DNA of 54,705 nucleotides from CAZCSK01 sp964501265 (GCA_964501265.1 CAZCSK010000012.1:1-54705), one strand, 5' to 3'; shown: positions 16,138 through 24,804, counted from the stretch's first letter. Translations and numbers: made by a program. The notes: a model not told the origin generated them from the sequence alone.

Positions 16138-17622
16138 GTGGCGATTCCTAGAGTCTTTGGCATCGAGACCGAATACGGGATCATCTCAAAGGGTTCCGAC
16201 GAGTCCAACCCCATCATGGCGTCGTCAGTGCTCATCAACGCCTACGCATCGCCGCCGCTAAAGCGGGTCCACTGGGATTACGAGGAAGAGAGCCCCCTTC
16301 GCGACGCGCGCGGTTTTGATCGCGCAGGACTCGATCTCATAGAGGAAGACTCCGGACTCATCTCGGTCATCCTCGAGAACGGAGCCCGGTATTACGTCGA
16401 CCATGCCCATCCCGAATACTCGACGCCCGAGTGCTCCAACGTCACCGATCTCGTCATACACGACAAGGCGGGGGAGCGAATTCTTGCGGCAAGCATTGCC
16501 AACGCCGAACAATTGGGCCCGCCGAAGCGGCGAATTCTCGTTTACAAGAACAATTCCGACGGCAAGGGAAACTCCTACGGATGCCACGAGAACTACTTGA
16601 TGCCGCGCCAGGTGCCCTTTGGGAACATAGTGCGCGGTCTGATCCCTTTCTTAGTCACGCGGCAAATCTTTACCGGCGCGGGAAAGGTCGGAAGCGAGGG
16701 ACCGTCCGCGGACGATGCTGTCGGTTTTCAAATTTCACAGAGGGCTGACTTTTTCGAAGTGGAGGTCGGTCTCGAGACAACTTTCAAGCGGCCGATCATC
16801 AACACTCGCGACGAACCTCACGCGGATCCGGAAAAGTATCGAAGGCTCCACGTCATAGTGGGCGACGCAAACATGAGTGAAATCTCGACTTTTCTCAAAG
16901 TTGGAACCACCGATCTAGTACTAAAGATGATTGAGGACGACTTCATTTCCAGCGACCTCACCCTGGCCGACCCCGTTGGCGACCTTCGCAGAATCTCTCG
17001 TGACACCTCTTGCAAGGCCACAATCGCACTTGGTGACGGCCGCAAGATTACTGCCGTCGAAGTTCAATGGGAGTTCTTCGATTGGGCGAAGAAGTATCTT
17101 GCCGGCGCGCAAGTCGACGCCGTAACAGCAGAGGTCATGAGGCGGTGGGAAGCGGTGCTGACTGCCCTCGAGACCGATCCCCTGATCCTTAACCGTCAGC
17201 TCGACTGGGTGGCAAAGTATGCGGTAGTCCAGGCTTACCGAGAACGTCAGAACCTGGGCTGGGACGATCCGAAGCTCGCTCTGGTCGACCTCCAGTACCA
17301 CGACATTCGTACCGACAAGGGCATCTACTACAAACTGCTCGCGGAAGGACGCTTCGAGAGCCTGGTCTCAGAGGAAGCAGTCCAACACGCCATGACGAAT
17401 CCACCGGAAGATACGCGGGCGTGGTTTCGGGGAAATGTGCTTCGTCGCTTCTCACAGAACATCACGGCCGCCTCATGGGACGGCGTGGTGTTCGACACAG
17501 GGGGAGATTCGCTGCAAAAAGTGCCCACCCTGGAACCCCTCAAGGGCACCAAGGAGGGAGTGCGGGACTTGCTCGAATCATCGTTCACCGTGGAGGAACT
17601 ACTGGAGAAGCTGCAGGGATAG
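16138..17622 (+). CDS. dop: Pup deamidase/depupylase Dop
   Basis: The 494-residue carboxylate-amine-ligase-fold protein starts with GTG and reads RVFGIETEYGIISKG. It shares the YFV-type blocks with PafA (NSYGCHENYLMPRQ, RPIINTRDEPHADPEKYRRLHVI). The insertion after ASSVLINAYA separates Dop from PafA. Dop removes Pup from substrates and, in species whose Pup ends in Gln, deamidates it to Glu. Here Pup already ends in Glu (see 18435), so only the depupylase role should be needed. It lies six bases after mpa and abuts the next gene. Very confident. Confidence 0.96.
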   Translation: MAIPRVFGIETEYGIISKGSDESNPIMASSVLINAYASPPLKRVHWDYEEESPLRDARGFDRAGLDLIEEDSGLISVILENGARYYVDHAHPEYSTPECSNVTDLVIHDKAGERILAASIANAEQLGPPKRRILVYKNNSDGKGNSYGCHENYLMPRQVPFGNIVRGLIPFLVTRQIFTGAGKVGSEGPSADDAVGFQISQRADFFEVEVGLETTFKRPIINTRDEPHADPEKYRRLHVIVGDANMSEISTFLKVGTTDLVLKMIEDDFISSDLTLADPVGDLRRISRDTSCKATIALGDGRKITAVEVQWEFFDWAKKYLAGAQVDAVTAEVMRRWEAVLTALETDPLILNRQLDWVAKYAVVQAYRERQNLGWDDPKLALVDLQYHDIRTDKGIYYKLLAEGRFESLVSEEAVQHAMTNPPEDTRAWFRGNVLRRFSQNITAASWDGVVFDTGGDSLQKVPTLEPLKGTKEGVRDLLESSFTVEELLEKLQG

Positions 17623-18387
17623 GTGGGCGATTCACAAGAGCTGCCTGAGGCAATGCCGAAGCGGCTGATTTGGGAAGAAATCACTTTGGTGCTGGCCCTC
17701 TCCTTGCTGCCCAGCCTTGTCTACTCAGTCCTCAATCTCATCGAAACGCCCGTCATCAAGGGCTCGAGTGTGGCGCTATATCCCCAGGGAAATTTGCCCC
17801 TCGTTCAGGTATTCCAGAGGTTCGCGCGTGCTCTCTTCGACATGGCCCCCTTTTGGCTGGTTCTCTATCTGATTCGACGGGGACGCGAAGAGCTGTCGGA
17901 CTTCGGGCTGGATACGCGACGACTTCGCCGTGAGATCCCAGTCGGGCTGATAGCTGGCACGGCCCTGTTCGCTTTAAGCGCCCTGCCTTATCTGGCTGCC
18001 GTCTATTTGGGAATCCAGCGCCAAGTTATCGGTGCTGCACCATCGAAGTTCTGGTGGGGACTGCCGTTGTTCGTACTCGGAGCTGCGGGCGCTGGACTTG
18101 TGGAAGAAGGGGTGATGATCGGTTACTTGATCCCGCGCCTTTCGAAGACCGGCATGTCGCCGCGATGGGCTGTAATCGCCAGTGCTGCTTTTCGCGGCGG
18201 CTACCACCTTTACCAAGGCTGGGGGGGCTTGATCGGAAATTTTATCTTCGGCTTGTTTTTTGGGGCGCTGTATCTTCGCTACCGCAGGACCTGGCCGCTC
18301 GTCATCGCCCACTTTTGGATCGACGTCCTCGCCGGGTTTGCGACGTGGTTCATCACTGGGCGTTGCCTGCTCGGGACGTGCTTCTAA
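17623..18387 (+). CDS. CPBP-type intramembrane protease homologue, altered motif
   Basis: The 254-residue protein has about seven hydrophobic segments. It carries CPBP (CAAX protease and bacteriocin-processing) hallmarks: LVEEGVMIGYLIPRL, FRGGYHLYQGWGGLIGN and IAHFWIDVLAG. The first motif is normally EExxxR; here the Arg position is Ile (EEGVMI), so activity could be altered or the Arg replaced by a nearby residue. The GTG start follows the dop stop directly; MPKRLIWEE (residue 11) is an alternative start. It lies between dop and pup, so it is probably co-transcribed with dop. A role in the pupylation pathway is not established. Confidence 0.78.
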   Translation: MGDSQELPEAMPKRLIWEEITLVLALSLLPSLVYSVLNLIETPVIKGSSVALYPQGNLPLVQVFQRFARALFDMAPFWLVLYLIRRGREELSDFGLDTRRLRREIPVGLIAGTALFALSALPYLAAVYLGIQRQVIGAAPSKFWWGLPLFVLGAAGAGLVEEGVMIGYLIPRLSKTGMSPRWAVIASAAFRGGYHLYQGWGGLIGNFIFGLFFGALYLRYRRTWPLVIAHFWIDVLAGFATWFITGRCLLGTCF

Positions 18388-18407
18388 AGTCGCCTCAGAA
18401 GTATGTT

Positions 18408-18413
18408 TAGAAT
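18408..18413 (+). promoter_or_regulatory. -10 hexamer TAGAAT and strong ribosome-binding site of pup
   Basis: TAGAAT precedes an almost perfect Shine-Dalgarno AGGAGGTGA (18421-18429), six bases before the pup ATG. It is among the strongest ribosome-binding sites in the window, fitting a small protein needed in large amounts. Confidence 0.5.
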
Positions 18414-18434
18414 GGCTTTAAGGAGGTGAACTAG

Positions 18435-18629
18435 ATGCCAGCAGGAGAAGAACAGAAACGAGCCAAGCGAAAGCCCGCCGACACGACGGAAGCAGAAACC
18501 AAGGCGCCGGCCAAACAACAGCAGAAGAAAACCGACGAGATCGATAAGCTGATCGACGAGATCGACGAGGTTCTCGAGGAAAATGCCGAGGAGTTCGTGA
18601 GGTCGTTCGTCCAGAAGGGCGGCGAGTGA
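18435..18629 (+). CDS. pup: Prokaryotic ubiquitin-like protein Pup, GGE ending
   Basis: This 64-residue, highly charged, disordered protein has a Lys/Ala/Gln-rich N-terminal half and the conserved C-terminal region DEIDKLIDEIDEVLEEN...FVRSFVQKGGE. Pup is attached by PafA through its C-terminal Glu to substrate lysines, and the helical region binds the Mpa coiled coil. Here the gene encodes Glu itself as the last residue rather than the Gln of mycobacteria, so no deamidation is needed. It has its own likely promoter and a very strong ribosome-binding site. prcB follows after 42 bases. Near certain. Confidence 0.97.
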   Translation: MPAGEEQKRAKRKPADTTEAETKAPAKQQQKKTDEIDKLIDEIDEVLEENAEEFVRSFVQKGGE

Positions 18630-18659
18630 AGCTCCGTCACCCCTTGAACCTGTAGCGCA

Positions 18660-18665
18660 TAGAAT
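18660..18665 (+). promoter_or_regulatory. -10 hexamer TAGAAT before prcB
   Basis: TAGAAT, six bases, then the GTG start of prcB at 18672, without a Shine-Dalgarno sequence. prcBA may therefore have a leaderless transcript separate from pup. Confidence 0.4.
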
Positions 18666-18671
18666 CCGCTA

Positions 18672-19520
18672 GTGGACCTTCCAAAGTTGCCTTTTGATCC
18701 GGCCCCCGCGGTCGCATTCGAGTCGTCGTCATTTTCCGAGTTGCTCCGTCGCGTGCATCCGCAATCGCTCCCAAACTTGGCCGCCTCCCAGATAGAACTG
18801 CCTCACGGCACAACGATCCTCGCCCTTCGTTACAACTCCGGAGTCGTGATCGCTGGCGACCGCCGCGCAACCGAGGGATACACCATCGCCCATCGCTCGA
18901 TCGAGAAAGTATTTCCAACCGACGCCTGGTCTGCGATCGCTATCGCCGGCACTGCTGGCCCCGCGATCGAGATGACGCGCCTATTTCAGACCGAAATCGA
19001 GCACTACGAAAAGATCGGCGGAGAACGGCTGACGCTCGAGGGCAAAGCCAACAGGCTGGGCCAGATGATCCGCGACCACCTGCCGATGGCGATGCAAGGT
19101 CTCGTCGTCGTACCGATTTTCGCGGGATGGGATTCTGTGACTCGCTCGGGCCGGCTTTTCAAATACGACGTGACGGGGGGCCGATATGAAGAGAGTGATT
19201 TTTGCGCGAACGGATCTGGCGGCCGCGACGCACGAGCCTCTTTGAAGAAACGATTCCGAGCCGACATCGACCGCGACGAAGCCGTCAAGGTGGCTCTCGA
19301 GGCTCTTTTCGATGCCTCTGAAGAGGATGTGGGGACCGGGGGGCCCGACGTGCTTCGCAAGATCTATCCAAACATTGCCTCTATTTCAGAAGAGGGTTTC
19401 CTCGAGATTTCCGATGAGGAAATCGCGACACTTTTTGAAACTCTCATGCAAGAGCGCGTAGTTGCGGGGCGGTCGCACTCGGCCGAAACCGTGCGAGGCG
19501 CGCCGGACCAGATGACCTGA
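18672..19520 (+). CDS. prcB: 20S proteasome beta subunit
   Basis: The 282-residue precursor has a 46-residue propeptide ending in LPHG, then the catalytic N-terminal Thr47 exposed by self-cleavage (HGTTILALRYNSGVVIAGDRR). The active-site lysine and SGG-type motif (ANGSGGRDARASLKK) are present. Beta rings form the proteolytic chamber of the 20S core between two alpha rings. The GTG start is supported by the propeptide length. prcA starts one base after the stop region, so the two subunits are translated together in the usual beta-alpha order. Very confident. Confidence 0.96.
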   Translation: MDLPKLPFDPAPAVAFESSSFSELLRRVHPQSLPNLAASQIELPHGTTILALRYNSGVVIAGDRRATEGYTIAHRSIEKVFPTDAWSAIAIAGTAGPAIEMTRLFQTEIEHYEKIGGERLTLEGKANRLGQMIRDHLPMAMQGLVVVPIFAGWDSVTRSGRLFKYDVTGGRYEESDFCANGSGGRDARASLKKRFRADIDRDEAVKVALEALFDASEEDVGTGGPDVLRKIYPNIASISEEGFLEISDEEIATLFETLMQERVVAGRSHSAETVRGAPDQMT

Positions 19521-19521
19521 T

Positions 19522-20205
19522 ATGGCGCTCCCGTTCTACGTCTCGCCGGAGCAGTTCATGAAGGACAAATCCGACTATGCCCAAAAAGGGATCACCAAGG
19601 GCAAATCGGTGATCGTTCTGGATTACAAAGATGGAATCGTCCTCTTGGCGGAAAATCCATCAGCCACTCTTCACAAGATTTCTGAGATTTACGACCGCAT
19701 GGCCTTTGCAGGCGTTGGAAAATTCAACGAATTCGAGAGCCTTCGCATGCACGGCATCCGCCAGGCCGACGTACATGGATACTCCTACTCGCGTGAAGAC
19801 GTGACCGCTCGCCGTCTGGCCAACACCTACTCACAGGCACTAGGTCAAATTTTTACCGACGCGACCAAGCCCTTCGAAGTCGAGATTCTCGTGGCGCAGT
19901 TGGGCGAGGACTCTGCTTCCAACGAACTGTTTCACATCCTCTACGACGGCTCGGTCGCCGACGAAGAGAACTTTGTTGCGATGGGGGGCCAGGCCGAACA
20001 GTTGTCCGATTACTTAAAGAGTCATTTCAAATCAGGCTTAGCGCTGGCCAAGGCCGTGAAGTTGTGCGTGTCGGCCCTCTCGGAGGTGGGTGACCGCGCA
20101 TTGCCTCCTGGCAACATCGAGGCGGGTGTGCTCGATCGATCCAGCCGCGATCGCAGGAAATTCCGACGCCTCACGGAAGCCGAGGTAGGCAAGATCGTCG
20201 TTTAG
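19522..20205 (+). CDS. prcA: 20S proteasome alpha subunit
   Basis: The 227-residue protein starts MALPFYVSPEQFMKDKSDYA. The first part is the gating N-terminus and helix of alpha subunits, followed by a proteasome fold (KGKSVIVLDYKDGIVLLAEN) without a catalytic Thr. Alpha heptamers cap the core, gate entry and receive the GQYL tail of Mpa. It is slightly shorter than the mycobacterial subunit. It follows prcB with one intervening base. A dispersed palindromic element lies just downstream, before pafA. Very confident. Confidence 0.96.
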   Translation: MALPFYVSPEQFMKDKSDYAQKGITKGKSVIVLDYKDGIVLLAENPSATLHKISEIYDRMAFAGVGKFNEFESLRMHGIRQADVHGYSYSREDVTARRLANTYSQALGQIFTDATKPFEVEILVAQLGEDSASNELFHILYDGSVADEENFVAMGGQAEQLSDYLKSHFKSGLALAKAVKLCVSALSEVGDRALPPGNIEAGVLDRSSRDRRKFRRLTEAEVGKIVV

Positions 20206-20230
20206 CCGCTCCGGCTCCGAATTACCATTT

Positions 20231-20305
20231 GATTCTGGGGGTTCGCAGCTTCTGGCGCACCCTGGTCATACCTCCGGGCAGCTGCTACCCCCCAAGCCCC
20301 CAGAG
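20231..20305 (-). repeat. Dispersed palindromic element, copy B (prcA-pafA intergenic)
   Basis: On the minus strand this matches the other copies at both ends (GGGGGGTAGCAGC and CGCCAGAAGCTGCGAACCC) with a diverged middle. It occupies most of the 117-base gap between prcA and pafA. In the same frame as the coding copies it would read GVAAARRYDQGAPEAANP with no stop. The complementary ends allow a hairpin in either transcript. Confidence 0.8.
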
Positions 20306-20322
20306 TGCGATGATGAGGCGAC

Positions 20323-21675
20323 ATGGAAAAGCGCATCTTCGGGTTGGAGAATGAGTACGGAGTAACTTGCACTTTCCGCGGCCAGCGCCGGCTCTCTCCC
20401 GATGAGGTGGCTCGTTATCTCTTTCGCCGGGTCGTATCTTGGGGGCGATCGTCAAACGTCTTCCTGGAAAACGGCGCCAGGCTCTACCTTGATGTTGGAT
20501 CTCATCCAGAGTACGCCACGCCCGAGTGCGACAACATCCGGGATCTGATCGCCCACGACAAGGCCGGGGAACGCATTTTAGAGTCGCTTGTCAACGGGGC
20601 AGAGACGCGTCTGCGCGATGAGGGGATCGCCGGGCAGGTCTATCTATTCAAGAACAACACTGACTCAGCGGGTAACTCCTACGGATGTCACGAGAACTAC
20701 CTCGTCAGCCGGTACGGAGAGTTCGGGAAACTTGCGGATCTCTTGATTCCCTTTTTCGTCACGCGCCAGGTCTTTACCGGCGCGGGGAAGATCCTTCAGA
20801 CCGCCCGCGGGGCCCTATATTGCATCTCACAGCGAGCAGAGCATATTTGGGAGGGAATCTCCTCGGCGACCACCCGATCACGCCCGATCATCAATACCCG
20901 CGACGAACCGCACGCTGATGCCGAGCGCTTTCGCCGCCTTCACGTCATCGTTGGAGATTCCAACATGAGCGAGTACAGCGGGTGGCTGAAAATCGCCACC
21001 ACGGCCGTGCTGTTAAGGATGCTTGAAGAGGGAATCGTCATGAGGGATCTAACCCTGGAGAACCCCATCCGAGCCATCCGGGACATCTCCCACGACATCA
21101 CCTGCAAACGGAAGGTTCGCTTAACCAACGGCCGTGAGGCCACGGCGGTCGAGCTGCAGTGGGAGTACTTGAGCAAGGCGGCAAAGTATGTCGACCGACG
21201 TGACGACCCTGAAATGAAGGAGACCGTGCGGGCCTGGGAGGAATGTCTGGTCGCGCTGGAAAACGATTTTATGGAACTCGACACTAAGGTCGACTGGGTC
21301 ATGAAGTACCGGTTGATCGAGGCTTATCAAGCCAAGAGAAAAGTTGGGCTGGGTCACCCCAAGCTTGCCCTGATGGATCTCGCTTACCACGACGTGACCC
21401 GTCGCCGTGGTCTGTACTACCTGCTTGAACGACACGGCATGGCCGAGCGCTATGTCACCGAAGAGGAGATTGCGAATGCAACCGAAGAGCCTCCCCAAAC
21501 TACGCGCGCGAAACTGCGAGGCGAATTCATTCGGGCGGCTAAGCGCCAGCGGCGCGATTTCACGGTCGATTGGGTGCATCTTAAGTTGAATGATCAGGCG
21601 CAGCGCAGTGTGCTCTGCAAGGATCCTTTTAAGCATTCCGACGAGCGGGTCCGGGCGATCATCGCTTCGCTCTAG
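20323..21675 (+). CDS. pafA: Pup-protein ligase PafA
   Basis: The 450-residue ligase starts MEKRIFGLENEYGVTC, with the catalytic Asp region in LYLDVGSHPEYATPECD and the ATP-binding block NSYGCHENYLVSRYGEFG. RPIINTRDEPHADAERFRRLHVI is shared with Dop. PafA phosphorylates the C-terminal Glu of Pup and joins it to substrate lysines. It lacks the extra loop that Dop carries after the N-terminal strand. A weak GAGG motif precedes the ATG. A long inverted repeat follows the stop. Very confident. Confidence 0.97.
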   Translation: MEKRIFGLENEYGVTCTFRGQRRLSPDEVARYLFRRVVSWGRSSNVFLENGARLYLDVGSHPEYATPECDNIRDLIAHDKAGERILESLVNGAETRLRDEGIAGQVYLFKNNTDSAGNSYGCHENYLVSRYGEFGKLADLLIPFFVTRQVFTGAGKILQTARGALYCISQRAEHIWEGISSATTRSRPIINTRDEPHADAERFRRLHVIVGDSNMSEYSGWLKIATTAVLLRMLEEGIVMRDLTLENPIRAIRDISHDITCKRKVRLTNGREATAVELQWEYLSKAAKYVDRRDDPEMKETVRAWEECLVALENDFMELDTKVDWVMKYRLIEAYQAKRKVGLGHPKLALMDLAYHDVTRRRGLYYLLERHGMAERYVTEEEIANATEEPPQTTRAKLRGEFIRAAKRQRRDFTVDWVHLKLNDQAQRSVLCKDPFKHSDERVRAIIASL

Positions 21676-21690
21676 CTTTGCCCCGCTCCG

Positions 21691-21779
21691 GTCGGAGGCC
21701 GTCCCTGCGGCCACCGCGATCGGTTTCAGCGCGGACTCAGGTCTTAGCGTCTCATGTGGCCGCAGGGAGACCTCCGGAC
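21691..21779. repeat. Long inverted repeat downstream of pafA
   Basis: The arms at 21691-21714 and 21756-21779 share 13 perfectly complementary bases (GTGGCCGCAGGGA and its complement), extended imperfectly to about 24, around a 41-base loop. There is no T-run after it, so it is not a classic terminator. It fills the gap before the DUF3866 gene and is unrelated in sequence to the dispersed element. Confidence 0.6.
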
Positions 21780-21805
21780 CTCCTCAGCCATGCGAGACGA
21801 CCGAT

Positions 21806-21811
21806 TAGAAT
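21806..21811 (+). promoter_or_regulatory. -10 hexamer TAGAAT before the DUF3866 gene
   Basis: TAGAAT, eight bases, then ATG at 21820, with no Shine-Dalgarno sequence. This is a likely leaderless start for the DUF3866-pafB-pafC unit. Confidence 0.4.
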
Positions 21812-21819
21812 CGTGGTCC

Positions 21820-22902
21820 ATGCCGCTATTCGAAGTTGGCGAGGTTGCTGACATTCTCCAGACGCGGGGTGGCATGGCTCGCGTTTCTGTCAAAACTGAG
21901 CTGGCCAGTCGCCGGGCTGTTGCGTTCGAGGCTCTCACCGGCAAATTGGCAGTCGGGGATAGGGTGCTGCTCAATACGACTGCGGTGGAGCTCGGCTTAG
22001 GGACGGGGGGTGAGGATTTCGTCGTTTGTAACTTGGACGCTCCCGACGCTGGGTCCCTTTCTGGTGGGCATATTCTCAAGATGCGATACACGGCCGGACA
22101 GATCGATACTCTTGTCGCTGAGGCGCCGGAGGGCTCACATCACGATCGATTCGCGGGAACGACGTCGGCTGGAGGCATTCCTGTCGTGGCTTGTGGGCTT
22201 CATTCGCAGATTGCTCCAGTGGCAGCTATGGCCAAGTATCTAAACCCCAATCTACGTATCGCTTATGTCATGACAGACGGCGCTGCACTCCCAATTCAAA
22301 TCAGCGACCTGGTAGCGACACTCGTCGAGCGCGAAGTGATCGCCGGGACTGTCACTTGCGGACACGCTTTCGGCGCGGACGTTGAGACAGTAAACGTCTT
22401 CACTGGAATCATTGCCGCCGCCCAGGTCTTGGAGGCGGACCTAGCCATCGTCGCTATGGGGCCTGGAATCGTTGGGACCGGCACCCCTCTGGGGCACACG
22501 GGAATGGAGCAAGGTCAGGTGATCAATGCCGCTTCGGCACTGGGATCGCCGTCCGTAGCGGCACTTCGAATCTCGTTCGCCGATCCGAGGGAGCGCCACA
22601 GATCGGTCAGCCATCATTCTCTTAATGCTCTTCGCTATGGGACACAAGCGCGATGCATGATCGCCGTGCCTGAACTCGCAACCGAAAAACTCCAATCGGT
22701 CATGGACGACATCACCGATGCCGGCCTCATGGACATTCACGACATCCGCGTAATCGACGCGGGTCAAACTGAGCAGGCGCTCGAATCATTTGGGCTCGAA
22801 CCCACGACGATGGGGCGCTCGGTGAGTGAAGATCCCGAGTTCTTTCGTGCCGCAGGCGCGGCCGGCATCGCCGCCCTCGGGCTCCTGACGGAAGGGCGGT
22901 AA
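21820..22902 (+). CDS. DUF3866 family protein
   Basis: The 360-residue protein starts MPLFEVGEVADILQTRGG. It matches what I know as the DUF3866 family of actinobacteria, often found next to pafBC, with blocks such as GHILKMRYT, GLHSQIAPVAAMAK, AYVMTDGAALP, CGHAFGADVETVNVFT and MGPGIVGTGTPLGHTG. Several conserved His, Asp and Gly residues suggest an enzyme, but no reaction is known. No membrane segment is visible. ATG 21820 is chosen because the family blocks begin there and a -10 hexamer is well placed; an in-frame upstream extension to 21754 has no support. pafB starts two bases after the stop. Confidence 0.8.
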   Translation: MPLFEVGEVADILQTRGGMARVSVKTELASRRAVAFEALTGKLAVGDRVLLNTTAVELGLGTGGEDFVVCNLDAPDAGSLSGGHILKMRYTAGQIDTLVAEAPEGSHHDRFAGTTSAGGIPVVACGLHSQIAPVAAMAKYLNPNLRIAYVMTDGAALPIQISDLVATLVEREVIAGTVTCGHAFGADVETVNVFTGIIAAAQVLEADLAIVAMGPGIVGTGTPLGHTGMEQGQVINAASALGSPSVAALRISFADPRERHRSVSHHSLNALRYGTQARCMIAVPELATEKLQSVMDDITDAGLMDIHDIRVIDAGQTEQALESFGLEPTTMGRSVSEDPEFFRAAGAAGIAALGLLTEGR

Positions 22903-22904
22903 AC

Positions 22905-23864
22905 ATGTCCGTCAGAAAGGCGGAGCGTCTCCTCAATCTGATCGTCATGCTTCTTGAAACCGCGCGACCCGTGAGGCCAGAGGAGATACACCGCACTATC
23001 CCCGGATACGGGCAGGACGAGTGGGACACGTTCAAGCGAATGTTCGAGCGCGACAAAGACGAGTTGCGAGAGATGGGGATCCCGCTCGAGCTCTCGGTGG
23101 GGGAGTTCGAGGACAAAGAGGCATACCGAATTCCTAAAGACCGTTATTACCTGCCCGAGCTTAACCTGGCGCCGGATGAGGTTGCCGCGCTATGGCTCGC
23201 GGCCGGCTTGGTCAAAATGAAGGACCCAATAACGGCCCGAATGGCACTCATGAAGATCTCAGACGAAGCACCTGAGATGCCGGCCGCGCAGTCGATGACA
23301 GTCGACCTGGCGTTGTCCGCCCCCAATCTCGCCAAAGCATACGAGTGCGTGACCCAAAGGCGACGAGTCGCTTTCAAGTACTCGAGCCGAGGCAGGGAGG
23401 GGATCCGATCCGTAAGCCCCTACGGCCTGGTCCACCGCAAGGGTGCTTGGTACCTCGCCGGTCATGATGAAGATGCGGACGCAATCCGCTCTTTCAGACT
23501 GGATCGAATCAAGGGCGCCTTGCGATCGTTAGACGTGGGGGTCCAGGGTCCTCAATTCGAGGTCCCGGAGGATTTTCGCCCCGAGGCAGCGCTCGAACTT
23601 CCGCCGTTCACTCAGGGCGATCAGGCCATAACTGCCACGGTCAGGTTCGAACCATCCTCGGCCTGGTGGGTCGAGCGATCCAGCCCCTGGCTTCGCCTGG
23701 AGTTCGACGACGACGGGAGCGCCTCAGCCGACGTGAATGTGGCGGACGCCGGCGGGTTCATCTCATGGGTGCTCAGCTACGGCGAAGGTGCAGAAATAGT
23801 TTCCCCTCAGGAGTTACGTGACGCGATTCGCGGCCGGCTGGAGGAAATCTGTGAAAGATACTGA
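22905..23864 (+). CDS. pafB: PafB, WYL-domain transcription regulator
   Basis: The 319-residue protein has an N-terminal helix-turn-helix (about residues 5-75, KAERLLNLIVMLLETARPV) and a WYL domain near 150-215 (YGLVHRKGAWYLAGHDEDADAI, FRLDRI). A WCX-type C-terminal extension follows. In mycobacteria PafB and PafC form a heterodimer that activates many DNA-damage genes independently of LexA; despite the name it is not part of the ligase. The same role is inferred here from order and domains. The 3' end overlaps pafC by 14 bases, so the two are made together. Confidence 0.93.
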   Translation: MSVRKAERLLNLIVMLLETARPVRPEEIHRTIPGYGQDEWDTFKRMFERDKDELREMGIPLELSVGEFEDKEAYRIPKDRYYLPELNLAPDEVAALWLAAGLVKMKDPITARMALMKISDEAPEMPAAQSMTVDLALSAPNLAKAYECVTQRRRVAFKYSSRGREGIRSVSPYGLVHRKGAWYLAGHDEDADAIRSFRLDRIKGALRSLDVGVQGPQFEVPEDFRPEAALELPPFTQGDQAITATVRFEPSSAWWVERSSPWLRLEFDDDGSASADVNVADAGGFISWVLSYGEGAEIVSPQELRDAIRGRLEEICERY

Positions 23865-24780
23865 CCGCTTTAACCGGCTGCTGTTGCTGGTTCCTTTTGT
23901 GCTCAAGCGATCCGGAGTGACGGTTACCGAAGTTTGCAAGCGCTTCGAAATCACCCGTGGCGAATTGATGGCCGATCTTGACCTGTTGTTCATGTGCGGA
24001 CTTCCTGGGTACGGACCGGGAGATCTCATCGAAGCTTACGTCGACGATGAACGAGTCCTGATCCGAATGGCCGATTATTTCTCACGGCCCTTGCGCCTGA
24101 CGCCCGCAGAAGGCCTTCTTCTTTACTCGGGAGCGGAGGCTCTCGCCGCCGCCGGCGGCAACTCCGAGGCGCTGGAACGCGCTAAAGAGCGGCTCCTGCA
24201 AGTCCTCGGGCACGAAGCTCTGGACCGCGTGAAGGTCAATGTTGCCGCCTTGGATGAGTTGGTGGTTCTAAGGGAAGCGATGGAAGCCCACAAACGTATT
24301 CACATTCAGTATCAGTCTCAATCCAAGGATGAAGTCACCGAGCGCGACGTCGACCCGTGGGCGCTGTTTCTATCTGCAGGTCGCTGGTACCTCGTCGGAT
24401 GGTGTCACAAGGTCAGCGATGAAAGAATCTTTCGAGTTGATCGCATCCGGACCGCCGCAGTACTCGACGTCTTAGCCGACATCCCACCCGATGTCGACCT
24501 GTCGAAGTACGAAGCGCTTTATGTGGAGGGTGCGGGTGATTTCAAAATCACACTCGAGATTGCTCCGCAAGCCGCGTGGGTCGGCGACCAGTACATCTTA
24601 ACATCAAGAGAAGAAATGAAAGACGGATGGCAGCGCATCCAACTGAGCGCGGGCGGCACGGCGTGGCTGGAGCGCTTGTTGATCCGGCTCGGCCCCCATG
24701 CGCGCCTGATTGAGCCGGAATTCCTGCGAGAAAATGTGAAGCAGACTGCCTGTCGAATGGCGAAGATCTATGACAGCTAG
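23851..24780 (+). CDS. pafC: PafC, WYL-domain transcription regulator
   Basis: The start is GTG 23851, ten bases after GGAGG, giving 309 residues. The order is helix-turn-helix (FNRLLLLVPFVLKRSGVTV), WYL domain (DPWALFLSAGRWYLVGWCHK, RIFRVDRIRTA) and WCX extension. It is the partner of PafB in the DNA-damage regulator. The overlap with pafB implies coupled translation. rsgA converges 24 bases downstream. In mycobacteria tatA follows pafC directly; here tatA is 20 kb away. Very confident on family. Confidence 0.93.
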   Translation: MKDTDRFNRLLLLVPFVLKRSGVTVTEVCKRFEITRGELMADLDLLFMCGLPGYGPGDLIEAYVDDERVLIRMADYFSRPLRLTPAEGLLLYSGAEALAAAGGNSEALERAKERLLQVLGHEALDRVKVNVAALDELVVLREAMEAHKRIHIQYQSQSKDEVTERDVDPWALFLSAGRWYLVGWCHKVSDERIFRVDRIRTAAVLDVLADIPPDVDLSKYEALYVEGAGDFKITLEIAPQAAWVGDQYILTSREEMKDGWQRIQLSAGGTAWLERLLIRLGPHARLIEPEFLRENVKQTACRMAKIYDS

Positions 24781-24804
24781 CTCGAACGTCGCTTCTTGAT
24801 TAGC

